Shown here piece after piece: positions 44,840-57,186 of a stretch of 64,000 nucleotides of DNA (position 1 is its first letter; every line of letters begins with the position of its first letter). The DNA is taken from assembly GCA_029204225.1 (NCBI GenBank), contig CM055092.1:82812212-82876211 (forward strand). Direction: 5' to 3'. Below the pieces are notes generated by a model, which was not told the DNA's origin, searched no databases, and worked only from the letters and a program-made list of their open reading frames with translations. This DNA comes from Diphasiastrum complanatum. Its lineage: Eukaryota > Streptophyta > Lycopodiopsida > Lycopodiales > Lycopodiaceae. Made by a program: the position numbers and the translations under genes.

Positions 44840-45850
44840 TTGGATGTAGGAAGGAGATTCATAGATTCGACAAACTTCTGTGCCCATGAAGTTCTTTGTC
44901 AAATCATAAATCAAACTAGTGCCTCAACGACTATAGGAGCAACCGCAACCAGGTTGAGGCCCGACTTAGGAGTAGCCCAAGTCACCACAGTGAAAACAAT
45001 CGAAGATGGCCCAGCATTGAGTTAAAGAGATATCGAAAAATATAGGAGCAAAGCAACCCTTGGAGAACTTATAAATTCATCTTGACTCTATGTTGTTAGG
45101 GCAGCCATGGCTGAGGATGAGCAACGATATGGTGGATATCATAGCTGGGGTGCTCATCTTTGGGAGAGGATAGGAACGAGTGGTAGTAGATGGTTACCCA
45201 GAGGTACCACAATTTGAACTAGCCCCACTACCATCTACAGAATGGAAAGAAATAACAGATAGTGAGGAAAGTACTATGACACCCACCGAAAGCGATGCTT
45301 AGGAAGTGTTAGAACTAGAGTGGAATACACAAGAGGAGAAGCTCCCAAAAGTACGAGACATAGATGCATGCTTGATAAACCTTGGAATCTCAAACAATCC
45401 AAAAATATATATAAGTCATGGGAGCGCATTTAACCAACCCGAAGAAACAAGCCTATAAGGATCTGTATTGGAAATACCGAAGCATAGTTGTCTAGGATTA
45501 TTCAAATCAAAAGGAGATACCTCCATCCCTTGTAGCACATAACATACCTCTGATAGACGAGAGTAAGTCGATACGACAAAGACAACAAATGTTACCTCTA
45601 CATTTAAGGTCAAGGATATCTACAAAATTAGAACAACTGAGAAATGTCAAATAAATTTAACTAGTAGAAAGCAGAAAGTGGTGCTTGCCAATAGTGCCTC
45701 ATCCTAAAAAACATTCCACCCAAATACGCATATGTGTAGATTACAAGAAATTGAATCAGCGCACAAGGAAAGATTACTACCCATTATCGTTCATCAATCA
45801 AGGGCGAGAGGTTGTTACTTGATTCCTTTGGCCAAATGTTAGCATTAGGA
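44840..45850 (+). pseudogene. Ty3/gypsy polyprotein remnant
   Basis: Near 45726-45800 the plus strand reads TQIRICVDYKKLNQRTRKDY, then YPL, the conserved start of gypsy RT. Upstream are broken stretches such as LRPDLGVAQVTTVKTIEDGP (about 44960) and a lead-in before RT. Many stops are present. No LTRs were identified. It ends near the start of the transposase-like copy 2. Confidence 0.65.
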
Positions 45851-46019
45851 GAAATATGGGCTCAAAATGGGCCCTTTAAGAAATTTCACTTTAAAGAGAG
45901 GTTACGTAGAGAGAGGATGAAAACCGATAACTTCTGGTCGCCGTTTTTTGAGTTTCGGCCTTGGCCGACGTTTAGCTAGTATGGTAAACTTCAGACAATA
46001 GTTCATGCTTGTTCCAAAA

Positions 46020-47263
46020 TTCGGGACTAGAGCTTTAAGACTAAAAATCTTGGTGTGCTCAATGCAAAAACTGAAGCAGGAGAGGCAGAACTTTTGAAAT
46101 CATTGTATGCTTATAGTGAAATATACAAATTATGGCGAGATTATAAAGAGACATTTGGAGGGTGAGAAATTTACAGTCGAAAACCATGAAAGTTTTCAAA
46201 TTCAATGGCACCTTGCAGGGGATTTGAAAACATTAAAATGTATGTATAATGTCTCTCATGGGGCAACATCAAAGCATCCATGTCTTTATTGTATGAAGGA
46301 TTGCTACAATATGAATTTGGGACGATCAACAAACCGTGGCCCAACACGAGAAGCTAAAGATCCAAACATGAAAAGTGTTCTGCCAATTCCATTAAAATAT
46401 GTTCACATATGCACATTGCATGCTGAGGTTTGTATTATTGAAAAACTTATTCACCTGCATATTCTACTAGCATGGAATCATAAACTGGAGCCTGTGGCTA
46501 AAGCAGCAATTAGGAGGTTGGAAATAGTTCTGTCAAATGTAGGACTACATAAAGGGAATGTCATTGAAAAAAGTGACAGACTCTCTGGGAAAAAAAGAAA
46601 CGTTTCTAGTAAGCCATCAATTGGAGGTGCTAAGGCAAGAAGATTCTTATCCAATCACACATGCAAAGAATCAAGTGTCAGATACGAAATTTGGAGAGAA
46701 ATTGTTCATGTCACACGAACATAGGAAGGAAGTAATCAAGTGGAAAAGGGACAAGTGTGGACCAACTTAGACAAACTCATAGGTGCTATCAGAAAAGAAA
46801 ACCTATCATTAGAAGATATGAGGACTTTGCAAAATCATTGCACCACATTTGTAAAATCTGTACATGATTGTTGGGGGAAAGGCAATGTTACTCATTACAT
46901 AGTGCTAATCTATATCATTATCTAATACTTTTCTCATTCAGGCTTATATTTTTTTCTACTGATGTAAGTAATCAAAACTATTGTTTGCAGCATATCCTTC
47001 TTTATCATGCGACTTATTTTGCAAAGGAATATGGGAGCTTAAGTATCTGGTCATCACAAGGCATGGAAAAATCTCATTCGCAAGCAAGGGGAGCATTTCA
47101 TAGAGCAACAAATCATGGAGGACACAATTCAAGAAATAAATATTTAGCTCAACTTTTTCAGTGGTTTTATAGAAGAGCACAATTTAGATATCAAGCTAAA
47201 AACTCGTCAAGTATTACGATATTTCGAAAGGCATTCAAATTCATAACAAAAGAGAGATCCTTG
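46020..47263 (+). pseudogene. transposase-like protein gene, copy 2
   Basis: Plus-strand blocks match copy 1. VLNAKTEAGEAELLKSLYAY (46055) is followed by HLAGDLKTLKCMYNVSHGA, SKHPCLYCM and VHICTLHAEVCIIEKLIHLH (46210-46500), and a basic region to 46724. After an intron-like gap comes LYHATYFAKEYGSLSIWSSQ, then GMEKSHSQARGAFHRATNHG (47010-47130) and FQWFYRRAQFRYQ. This copy retains the Asp in GDLK and shows a QGMEKSH block whose Glu could be the third acidic residue of a DDE nuclease. The CxxC and H-x3-LH pairs suggest a zinc insertion. The N-terminal half with LDE is missing. Family unnamed; function inferred. Confidence 0.5.
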
Positions 47264-47295
47264 TAATATATCAAAAATCTATTATAGAAAACTAT

Positions 47296-47571
47296 TTAAT
47301 TATCATCATCATCCTCTTCAAGATTCAGACGGATGGTATTGTCATGAAGGAATAATCTCCTTTCATATGGATCCAAAAATTCTAAATTTTTCCTCTTGCT
47401 CATATCAATGTAACCCGAATAAAGGGCCATTGCAGATGAACTTTTCGTAGTCTCATTGGGAGTATAGCCCAATATCTTAATAGCCAAATCTCTTTTCACA
47501 AAAATTATTTTATATGTTCCTCTTGTGTATTTATGACCTCCTAAACAAACTGATAATGATTTGATGGCCAT
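47296..47571 (-). CDS. unrecognised 91-residue open frame with acidic tail
   Basis: Starts at ATG 47571, contains SVCLGGHKYTRGTYKIIFVK and LDPYERRLFLHDNTIRL and ends in a Glu/Asp run. It is convergent with the transposase-like gene, 33 bases apart. Composition is protein-like but no family is recognised. It might be a terminal exon. Confidence 0.3.
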   Translation of the reverse strand: MAIKSLSVCLGGHKYTRGTYKIIFVKRDLAIKILGYTPNETTKSSSAMALYSGYIDMSKRKNLEFLDPYERRLFLHDNTIRLNLEEDDDDN

Positions 47572-47890
47572 AATAACAGTGGTTGCATATGGATTAAAAG
47601 ATGAATGATATACACAAATCTCATTATTTTAAAAGTGGTTCAAATAATGAGATATATCCTGATGGACGACGCTGAAATTTTTTTTCTTATAATTCTTACA
47701 GTTCTCTACATCCATGCGATATCGATTCAGCGCGCTCGAAATAAACTTCCTATGATCCGCTATTACTTGTGCGCGCCCATCTGCTACCAGCTATCGGTTT
47801 GGTTGAGCTCAGGTATCGGTTCGACACGTTCGACCTGACTTCTGATCTTGGGTTCTCCTTCATCGCGTGCTGATCCGATATTGGACATTA

Positions 47891-48031
47891 ATGGCGCGGA
47901 CCAAGCAAACAACACGAGGCCACCTTAGTGGAATACCAATTTCAGGAGCGGCTCAAGAAAATCCACCACCACCAGCTCGTCCACCACCACCTCCTCCTAG
48001 GCCAAGGGACAAAAGAAGAGACCCACCCTAG
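47891..48031 (+). CDS. short ORF beginning with a histone H3-tail-like sequence
   Basis: The ATG at 47891 (attaATGGCG, a good plant context) opens a 46-residue frame starting MARTKQTTRGHLSG, then a Pro-rich run and a basic end (RDKRRDPP). The first eight positions equal the universal histone H3 start (ARTKQTxR), but the K9 region and histone fold are absent, so this is not a histone gene. A stop follows at 48029. A shifted frame continues coding-like (next entry), so the ORF may be the start of a longer broken protein, perhaps an element's gag-like protein. Confidence 0.4.
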   Translation: MARTKQTTRGHLSGIPISGAAQENPPPPARPPPPPPRPRDKRRDPP

Positions 48032-48624
48032 CTCAAGGATATTCGGAAACTACAAAAGACAAACAATCTTCTGATTCCCAAAGCTCACATATAGAGATCC
48101 ATCAGAGACGTTACAAGAAGTCTATTCTTTCTTCTAGGCATTCTCCTCCCAATTCTCCTCCTAAGTCTCCTTCTTCTCCTCCCAGAACTCCATCTTTACC
48201 TTCTCCTGCTAAATCTTCCTCTCCTAATAAATCTCCTCCTCCTACCCCCATACATATTAGTTCTCCTCCTCCTGTTCTATGAAATGATTTAGATGATTTT
48301 GTTAATGTAAAGGTAGAATCAATTTTGAATGACAATTCTTTTTCTGATTTATCTGTATTACTTCCGTCACCCCCTACACTTGCCTTTGTAAATACTCCTC
48401 AATATGTATAGTGTGAACAATTGTTAAACACATATATTAAAGCTTTAGGTCCTCGATACAGTTTTAGGATGCCGAAGACAAATCTTGGTCTCCCCCTTTC
48501 TAGTTTAGATACAGGTGAATTAGAAAGTAAGGATAAAATGCTAGGTGACAATGTAGGAGATTCGATATCTGATTGTAGTGGTCACTGGAGTTCAAGTGAC
48601 TTAAGATCTCCTCAATGGAGATAA
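48032..48624 (+). pseudogene. Ser-Pro-rich coding remnant downstream of the H3-like start
   Basis: In the next frame the sequence reads AQGYSETTKDKQSSDSQSS, then HSPPNSPPKSPSSPPRTPS and further SPxKSP units (48135-48280). After a stop comes NDLDDFVNVKVESILND, and after a second stop LLNTYIKALGPRYSFRMPK to 48624. Low third-base randomness and continuity across two stops mark a decayed exon. Function unknown; the SP repeats suggest a disordered linker. Confidence 0.4.
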
Positions 48625-48999
48625 TGCATTTCCAGCAGGAGACAATGAATTTTGTTATCGAAAACTCATATTATCCAGTTGCAATTACATTGTGTTTTGC
48701 ACCATGGAAATGGAGATCATAGAAATGAAAGAGCCTCATAGAAAAAGTGGTTTATATATTTTCAAAAATGATGTATACAAAAAATTGTATTATATAATAC
48801 AAAATTCCATAGTTCATAATCTATGGATCTTCAATTTCGATGGATGTTCCAATATCTTTGCATTTTATATGCTCTTCCTGCCTTACTCTTACTTGCACAA
48901 GAGAAATTGTTTTAGTTAATATATTTTATGAAACTGATTCACTTAGAAATAGAAAAAAATGAATATTTTTATATGGCATAACGTACCTTTAAATTGATA
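48625..48999. other. no recognisable gene
   Basis: AT-rich spacer, no motif. Confidence 0.3.
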
Positions 49000-49585
49000 G
49001 TACCAAAGTAGATCGAATTGCAACATGTCTAGTTCTGATCGAATGTAATTGAGACACCAATCTTCCTCGACCTCAACCATTGCAAGAATGTTGTCATTTC
49101 TTTTCAATGTTATCTGAAGTTGCTCTTTATACCAAAATCTTGATCAAGTGGCTTCCAAACATTTTTGCATTTAATCCATTTTCTATAGTACAGCAGCAAA
49201 GTGAGCATTTGTTTTTCGATGTGATATCTAAATGTCATGGATGAGTAACATACTCTACACTCAACTTGCTGATTTTGTTTTGTATCCCAACCATCATCCA
49301 ACAACTCGGTGATTATTTCAGCAATCAAGTCCTTACAGATAAAGATTGTTTTCGTTCTCCGAACATTGCATTTGGAAAAAAATCAACAAAAATATTAAAA
49401 GGTAGATACCAACTTAATCTATTAATCTTTGATCCAGTGCTACATTTTAATATACTCTAAATATCAATATATAGCCTAGATTGAAAACTTTCTGAAATTG
49501 CTGCATCAGGAGAAATCCATTCCTCACTCAAAAAATCTAGTAGAGGATATGGCTCTAATCTACTAAGTAAACCATTTTTATCAAG

Positions 49586-49643
<58 letters not shown>

Positions 49644-49678
49644 AGACACCAAAATTGAGTAGAGTTTCCTCTATTCAA
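49000..49678 (-). pseudogene. unrecognised minus-strand coding remnant with Cys pairs
   Basis: 49328-49110 reads AEIITELLDDGWDTKQNQQV, then ECRVCYSSMTFRY and WIKCKNVWKPL, i.e. a CxxC plus a later Cys. Upstream, beyond a gap, 49580-49460 reads LSRLEPYPLLDFLSEEWISP. Frames are broken and interrupted by a (GA)n tract. May belong to the same kind of element as the transposase-like gene, but no link is shown. Confidence 0.3.
49588..49638. repeat. (GA)n microsatellite
   Basis: About 25 GA units. Confidence 0.98.
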
Positions 49679-49797
49679 AATAATATATCCTTTTACAAAG
49701 TGTAGTCAGTTGCCTATTTATAGGCATCTAGCAGCCGCATTATAATGCCACCATTTTGGATATGAAATTATCTGCTCATCCATCCATTTTTTGAATA

Positions 49798-50939
49798 ATG
49801 TTTATGTATTTGGATCTTCCTTTTGGCAAGCTGAAGATTGGTCATGTTGTCGTTGCTCGCCATGAGAAACTTATTGGAACACTGGTTCCTTTTCTTTCAC
49901 CTTTTTTGCAACGGATTGTGTTAATTGTTGTGCATTTGGCATACACATTCCTAGCATCTGGATTTTCCTTTTCGAATATTGCCTTGGCTTATTCAAACCA
50001 AGTAGACTTGAGACATCTTGAACTGAATATGATGGATGGACTAGAACTAGATGTAATGAACAATCTAAACAAGGGTGCTTTGTTCCGCAGTCAACATAAG
50101 AGGTGGCAAACGCTACATGAATACTCTGATGAGGACATTCAATTCTATGATGCCTACCTCCACACCCAAAACATTTTGACAGATGTGATAACTCCATCAC
50201 CGCATAGGTGCGACCAATACACTGGAATCAACGTTTTGTATGGACCCTCAACATAGTATATAGGAGAATTTATAGATGGCTCTTGGAGCATTGAAGAAGA
50301 TGCAATTTCTAAAATGTCAACTAGATGAGTACTTGCAGTCATATTGTAAGTACCTCAAAAAATCCATAGAAAAAGGTCTTAATCATATTATTTTACAACA
50401 TACATGCACATACAGTGTTGCTAATGAACTTGATAATGGTTGGATTAAACTTATGAAACATTTAACCTGTTTATGCAATGATGGATGAAGATACTATCTT
50501 AAAACACGCTAATATTTGTAGACTTCCCACTATCGAGTTCTTAAAAGAAAGAAAGTGGATTCAAGGGAATGCTATAATTTTACAAAAGAAGATTGATGCC
50601 AATAATAAACTCAAACATCTATACATCAATGGTGTTGATACAGCCCAACACAATCCATGCTTCATTTGTATTCATCTTGTCAGAATGCTTGCAATTGAAA
50701 GACTTGATAGTCAAGACTTTGAACCTTTTCCTAACATTTCAAAAAATTATGTTCAAGATTCTATTGAACATGTAATGGCAACTTTGGGAAGTATATTACC
50801 TGACGACTTCATTTATTCATACGAACTTCCTTATCTTTTATGCACTTTTAAGGCTCATAAAATTCTTTCAGATGGATCACAATTGCCCATGAGTGCTACT
50901 TTTCTGGACTCGCTGAGAACCGGGAGAGAGGAACCGTGA
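49798..50939 (+). pseudogene. unrecognised plus-strand coding remnant
   Basis: Successive frames look coding. 49798-50256 has SNQVDLRHLELNMMDGLELD and ends with a stop, continued one frame off by YIGEFIDGSWSIEEDAIS. 50276-50488 has DEYLQSYCKYLKKSIEKGLN. 50478-50939 has RLPTIEFLKERKWIQGNAII and NPCFICIHLVRMLAIERL. Frame shifts at about 50256 and 50480 break it, and the (GA)n array truncates it. No domain recognised; a CFIC pair is the only notable motif. Confidence 0.35.
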
Positions 50940-50990
50940 GAACCGTGGAAACGGTTCCTCTCTCTCAACAGTTCTCACGGTTCTCACGGT
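50924..50990. repeat. nested inverted repeats at the edge of the (GA)n array
   Basis: gagagaggaaccgt (50924-50937) is reverse-complementary to acggttcctctctc (50951-50964). accgtgagaaccgt (50933-50946) is perfectly reverse-complementary to acggttctcacggt (50977-50990). The two hairpins overlap and are mutually exclusive. Confidence 0.85.
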
Positions 50991-51956
<966 letters not shown>

Positions 51957-51983
51957 GAAATTGGGTCAGCGCTCTGATACCAC

Positions 51984-52659
51984 TGATGAGAATCATGAGA
52001 GAAAAAATTCACCTAAATATTTTTGACTCTCCTTCAAGATTCGGATGGAGTTCAGATGCGTTCGCTGAACATTTCCAGCTGAAACACTCCTACAATCCTC
52101 CAGAGGGTAGTCAGGTACTACTGATCTACGTTCATAAAATTAATATAGCATTCGACTTCATTTCAACTAAGGTGCGAAATTCAAGGGGGAACAAGAAAAC
52201 TCAAACATATTAAAATAAATAGCATAAGCATTCGACATTCAAGATCAGACACAACCTAAAAATAATCTATTGATTTTCTTTGGTTTCTTCAAGGCACTGC
52301 ATGCGAATCCACGCAGTGTGTTGGCATGAGAAAAGCACAATTCTCTCACGAGTAGTAGTCTCGCTTTACTAGCGGACAATCGGATCTTCTGATCCTAGAC
52401 AGAATTGTCTTCTCGCACGCAGACGGAGCTTCTGTCTGTTTTCGTCTTCTGCTTACTAGCATCAGACTCCTTGTTCTTCTTTTCTTACATAGTTACACAC
52501 TGTGTATCCTATTGATATATGTCAAGTGTTATTCAGTAAGTACAGTCTCTCTATGCAAATCTAAGATTAGAGTGATTAACCATCTACAACTAACCAAAGA
52601 ATTACAAGAGTGGCAGTTTAGCCATGACCTAGGGAGTATCTGCTAAAGTCATGTCATCA
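51984..52659 (-). repeat. Copia-2 LTR (lower)
   Basis: 676 bases, TGATG...CATCA. It aligns with 57187-57865 with few differences and with 1092-1740 with more. A primer site (gctctgataccac) lies just below it, showing that it also served as 5' LTR of a neighbouring unit. Confidence 0.85.
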
Positions 52660-52884
52660 GGTCAGATCTCTGTACTTCTGGTACTTGCGTGATCTCTGGT
52701 GGTACTCCTTGGAGCGTGAGGACAGAACGGGTTTCATTTTCACCGTTGGTTTCGTTTACCTCGTTCGTCTTTCTCTTGTATAGGATTGCAAGGGAATTTC
52801 GTTCGTGTTCGTGAAACTCTTCGTGTTTTGCGTCTTCAGATGTTCGTGTTCACGAAACTCTTTGTGTTTCGTGTCTTCAGATGT

Positions 52885-55800
52885 TCAAATTTCGCGAACA
52901 TGTTCGTCAGTCGAGGAGCCACGAGCTAGCAAGGCTTTGTATTCAGAAACACTTTGTTTCTTCAGCTCCCTCTCAAAGCATGGTAGCCTTATGATCCCGA
53001 GATTGCTCCTTTGCCTCTCAAAGAGTCCTTTGTCCAAAGCCTTTGTGAAGATGTTAGCAACCATATCTTTCGTTCCGATGAAGGTGGTCTGCATCATCTT
53101 CTTCTCAATCAGATCCTTGACTAAGTGATACTTGATCGCAATGCACTTCATCTTGGAATGGAACACGAGGTCCTTCGTGAGGTGTATTGCAGAGGTGTTG
53201 TCCATCTACAAGAGCAGTGGCTCGTTTCTTGTTTCGTCCAATTCATCCAAGAACCGCCTTAGCCACATTATTTTGTTGGCCATCTTTGTTGCTGCTACGT
53301 ACTCTGCTTCGCAGGATGACTGGGCTACAATGGTCTGCTTCTTGCTGACCCAGAGAACTGCTGCCCCTAATGCGATGGTGCATCCTCCTGAAACGCTTTT
53401 ACAGTTGTCCCTGAGAGATGCATAGTTGGCGTCGTTGTAGGAAAGTATCCTGAGACCTGCACCACGACAATAATACAAGCCATAATCCCTCGTTAATTGA
53501 AGATATTGCAAAATTTGTTTCGCAATCTTCCAATGTGTCGAGCCTAGATTCGTGTAGAATTGGCTCATTCTAAATACTGCATAAGCAATATCAGGACGTG
53601 TGTTATCAGTGAACCTATCATCGTTCTGTAGGGAGTGAGCTGCATCTGTTCTCTTTCTTCCTCAGTCTTTGGACAGTCGTCATTTGTTAGCACCGTTCCT
53701 GTGAGCATTGGAGTGTTCGCTCCTTTGTAGTTCAACATCTTGAAATCCTCTAGGATCTTCTGGGTGTATCTGGACTGGTGAAGGTATAACTTGCCTTCCT
53801 CATACTCTCTTTCAATTTGTAAGCCTAGGTAACACCTGGCTTCTCCCAGATCCACTATCTTGAAATGCTTCGAGATGTCTGTCTTTACTTTAGCAATTAG
53901 CTGCTCACTTCTGCAAAGTATAAGAGTGCCATCCACATATACATCCACTATGATGATCTGCCCATCTGTAACTCTGACATACACATTGGAGTCAGCCAAC
54001 AGAGGCTTGAATCCCAATGATTTCAGGGCCTGATCCTTCTTCTTATACCATTGTCGGACTGATTGCTTCAGACCGTAGATGCTTCTATGCATTCTGCATA
54101 CATAATCAGGAAGTGAATTCGAGACAAATCCTATGGGTTGATCCATGTAGACCTCTTCGTCTAATTCGCCATGCAAGAAGGCTATCTTCTTGTCCACAAT
54201 GTGGATCTTGAGGTCATAAGCTGCTGCATATGTGAACAACAATTGTAGAAACGAATGCTTGATGACAGGAGAGAAGGTTTCAGAATAGTCAATATCGTAT
54301 CTCTGAGAGAAACCCTTCGCTACTAGTCTTGCCTTGTATTTTGTCACACTCCCGTCTGGTCCATATTTGAGTTTAAAAACCCATTTGCATTTGACAGTCT
54401 TGCGCTTATGAGGTAATGGCTCCAACGTCCATACCTGGTTCTTCCTCATGGACTCCATCTCTTCGTTCATGTCTTGGATCCATTTGTTCTTTTTTGGACC
54501 TTCTATCACCCTAAAACCGTAGAATTCTTCTGATGTGAAAGTTGAGCTGCCTGGCACAAATCTTGCTGGCGCTCTTTGTGGTCGTGTCGACCTTCTGGGA
54601 GATCCTCCCGGAATAACTATGCCTTTACCCTTGTCTGCTCTGCTCAGTCCGGAACCATCTTGGTTTATAGGAACTGTGACGGCAGGTTGCCTCTCGAATT
54701 TTTCTTTGTCTAATTCGTCGCTCGAATGGGAGACGACTCAAAAATCTTTGTTTTCGTGTTCGTCCTCTGCTCCCTCTGACGTTGGCGGTAGTTCATAGTA
54801 CTGTCTTTCCAGAACTTCATAGCTAACAAGGTCTTCGTTGGCCATTGTCCTGCTCTCGTCGAATTTGACATCCCTCACTATTTTCACAGTGTTCGTGTCT
54901 GGCATGTAGATTCTGTAGTATGACGAATTATTGTCATAACCTACCAGAAACCCTTGCTCGACTTTCTCATCAAGCTTCTTGCGAAGCTTATCAGGAATAT
55001 GTGCATATGCTGCATAGCCAAATATTTTGACGTGAGACAGGTTGGGCTTTCTACTCCACCATAGCTCATGTGGTGTCATGTGAGGAACACTAGATTTACC
55101 TGTCCTGTTCTGGATGTATGTGGCTGTAGCTATTGCTTCAGCCCACAGTGCCCTTGGAGCCTTCGAACAAGCCATCATGCATCTGGCTGCTTCCATTAGG
55201 GTCCTGTTCTTTCGTCCAGCAACACCATTGTGCTGCGGTGTGTAGGCTGCAGTTCTTTTGTGAATGATGCCACGATCATTGTAGAAGTCAATGAAGCGAT
55301 TCGAGATATATTCGCCACCTTGATCCGTTCTAATTTGTTTCACCTAAAACTTGCTATAATTATCAATGAAGGTTATATAATATTTTGAACCTCCCACTGA
55401 GATCACGTTGAATGGACCACAAATGTCAGAGTGCACCAGCTCCAGAATCTTTGTCGTTCTGTAGGAGTCTTTGACGAATGGTGTACGTGACATCTTGCCT
55501 TTCAAACATGCATCACAGGTGGCCTAATTGGTCGCATTCGAGATGCTAACCCCTGTTATTGCTCTACGATGACTTGCCTGGTAGAGTGTCATCGAGTTCA
55601 TGTGGCAGAGTCTTCTGTGCCACAGAGTGTTTGGCAAGTCATCATGAGTCTGATGCACCTGATCTGTTCTCTTTTATTCTGTCTTGAACAATGAGTGTGC
55701 TGGTGCTGGCATCAATCACGTTGCATGTTTCGTTAGAAAACGTCACATGCATCCTTGCATATGCTATTCTTGCTACAGAGAGCAAGTCTTGCTGCAGAGT

Positions 55801-57055
55801 TGGCACAAACAGAACGTCTTCAAGTCGTCTATCTCTACCATTGGTGTTGAGCGAGAGTGAACCAATACCGTTCACTTGATGTCTGGATCCATCTCCAAGA
55901 ACTATGAATCTCGAGGAATCTGCACTTCTGAAATCGGACATAATTTGTCTTCATGTCACGAAGTGCAAGGTGGCTCCCGAATCCAGGATCACCTCGTGCG
56001 TGTTAGATGATGATGTTGCACACACATCTTCACAGATGTAGACGGTCGAACAATTTTTGTTCGTTCTTTCTTCACCCATTTTTGAGCTCTCAGGCTCCTC
56101 AACATAGGAGGAACTATTATCGTTCTTCTGTTTGTTCTGTGCTGATCTGTTTCTTGGGTTTTGTTGGCAATCCATGGCTGCATGACCCTTTGTATGGCAA
56201 TGGATACACTCAATCTTGGGATTGAGCCAGCAGGTATCTACTGTATGCCCGTCTCTTCTACATCTTGTGTAGGTCTTCTTGTCGGCATCTTGTCATTTCG
56301 ACCTTCCTTTGGTCTTCCAATTGCTTTTGCTGGTCCCCTCTGCTTGCTGGTCACGATCCTGCCTCTGATTCGACTCCCTCTTAGGCTTGAACTATTTCTT
56401 TGATTTTTCTTTGTTGTCGTAGAGTGTCTGGTCAGAACCATCTTTGTGATCAAGATGCTCTCTGGCCTCGACTTCCTCTCAAATCTCGACAATGGCCTTT
56501 TTGAGGTTCGTGGTAGGATCTTTCGCAAGCAGGGTTCCTGTCATCTAGAAAGATCTGGGTAATGCTCTCAAAAGATATGTGAGCTGCTTCTCAGCTGATA
56601 CTGCATTCTCTACTCTTGAGTTGTGTAGTGATAGAAACAGATCCTTTGTCTTTCTCACGAAAGAGGTGAGGTCTTTTCCATCCCACTGCAGATTCGTCAG
56701 TTGATCTTTCAGCATCATAATCTGACTTCTTGATTTCGTCTAAAATCTTGTGAGCAGTGTATCCCACATCTCTTTAGCTTTGGAGAGTGTAGCTAGGTCA
56801 AGTGTAAGGCTATCTTCGATGGAAGATGATTGCAAGGCTACTGCCTTGTCGTTTTTCTCCTTCCATTCGTGTAGCTCCTTGCCTGTTGTCGTAGGCATTT
56901 CTTCTGTGCCATCCACCCAGGGGAAGAGTCCTTTGCCCTTGAGTATCAAAGATGTCTTAACTTTCTAGGCTAGAAAGTTAGATCCTGAAGAATTAAGCAT
57001 AGTGCACATCTTGTTATGCATGCTGCTGATTGAAGCCATTGCTTCTTGAATTCTA
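52885..57055 (-). pseudogene. Copia-2 copy 2 gag-pol, nearly full length but disabled
   Basis: Gag begins near 57040 (MASISSMHNKM) with stops. CCHC knuckles lie at 56275-56170: one complete (CIHCHTKGHAAMDC), one missing its first Cys. Protease has VILDSGATLHFVT (about 55990). Integrase (55941-54738) has the core IRTDQGGEY and KNRTLMEAARCMM. RT (54557-53565) is one open frame with KCKWVFKLKYG, RLVAKGFSQRY, FLHGELDEEVYMD and LGLQIEREYEEG. RNase H (53568-52885) has SSCEAEYVAATKMANKI and ANIFTKALDKGLF. The RT box is YVDG, so the second catalytic Asp is lost. Several stops disrupt gag and integrase. Confidence 0.9.
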
Positions 57056-57141
57056 TTTTTCTTGTCGTTTGGTTGATTGTCTGAATGCTTGGCCTCTTGG
57101 ATCTGCTAGCTTCTCAGCTATGTCAGAATATGACACGGTGG

Positions 57142-57186
57142 CTCTGATACCACTGATGAGAAATCGAGTCAGCGCTTTGATACCAC
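57142..57186 (-). other. duplicated primer-binding site of Copia-2
   Basis: Two copies of the initiator tRNA-Met site (plus-strand ctctgataccac at 57142 and ctttgataccac at 57175) are separated by a 33-base tandem duplication. The duplication includes the first nine LTR bases (TGATGAGAA). Confidence 0.85.

Noticed and set aside
47891-48031. A histone H3 pseudogene
   Set aside because: Similarity ends after about eight residues. No K9/K14 region, no histone fold and no H3-like nucleotide sequence downstream.
49871-50200. Minus-strand frame with CFGCGG and CLDC, looking like a zinc knuckle
   Set aside because: It is antisense to a coding-like plus frame, the spacing fits no known knuckle, and no gag features flank it.
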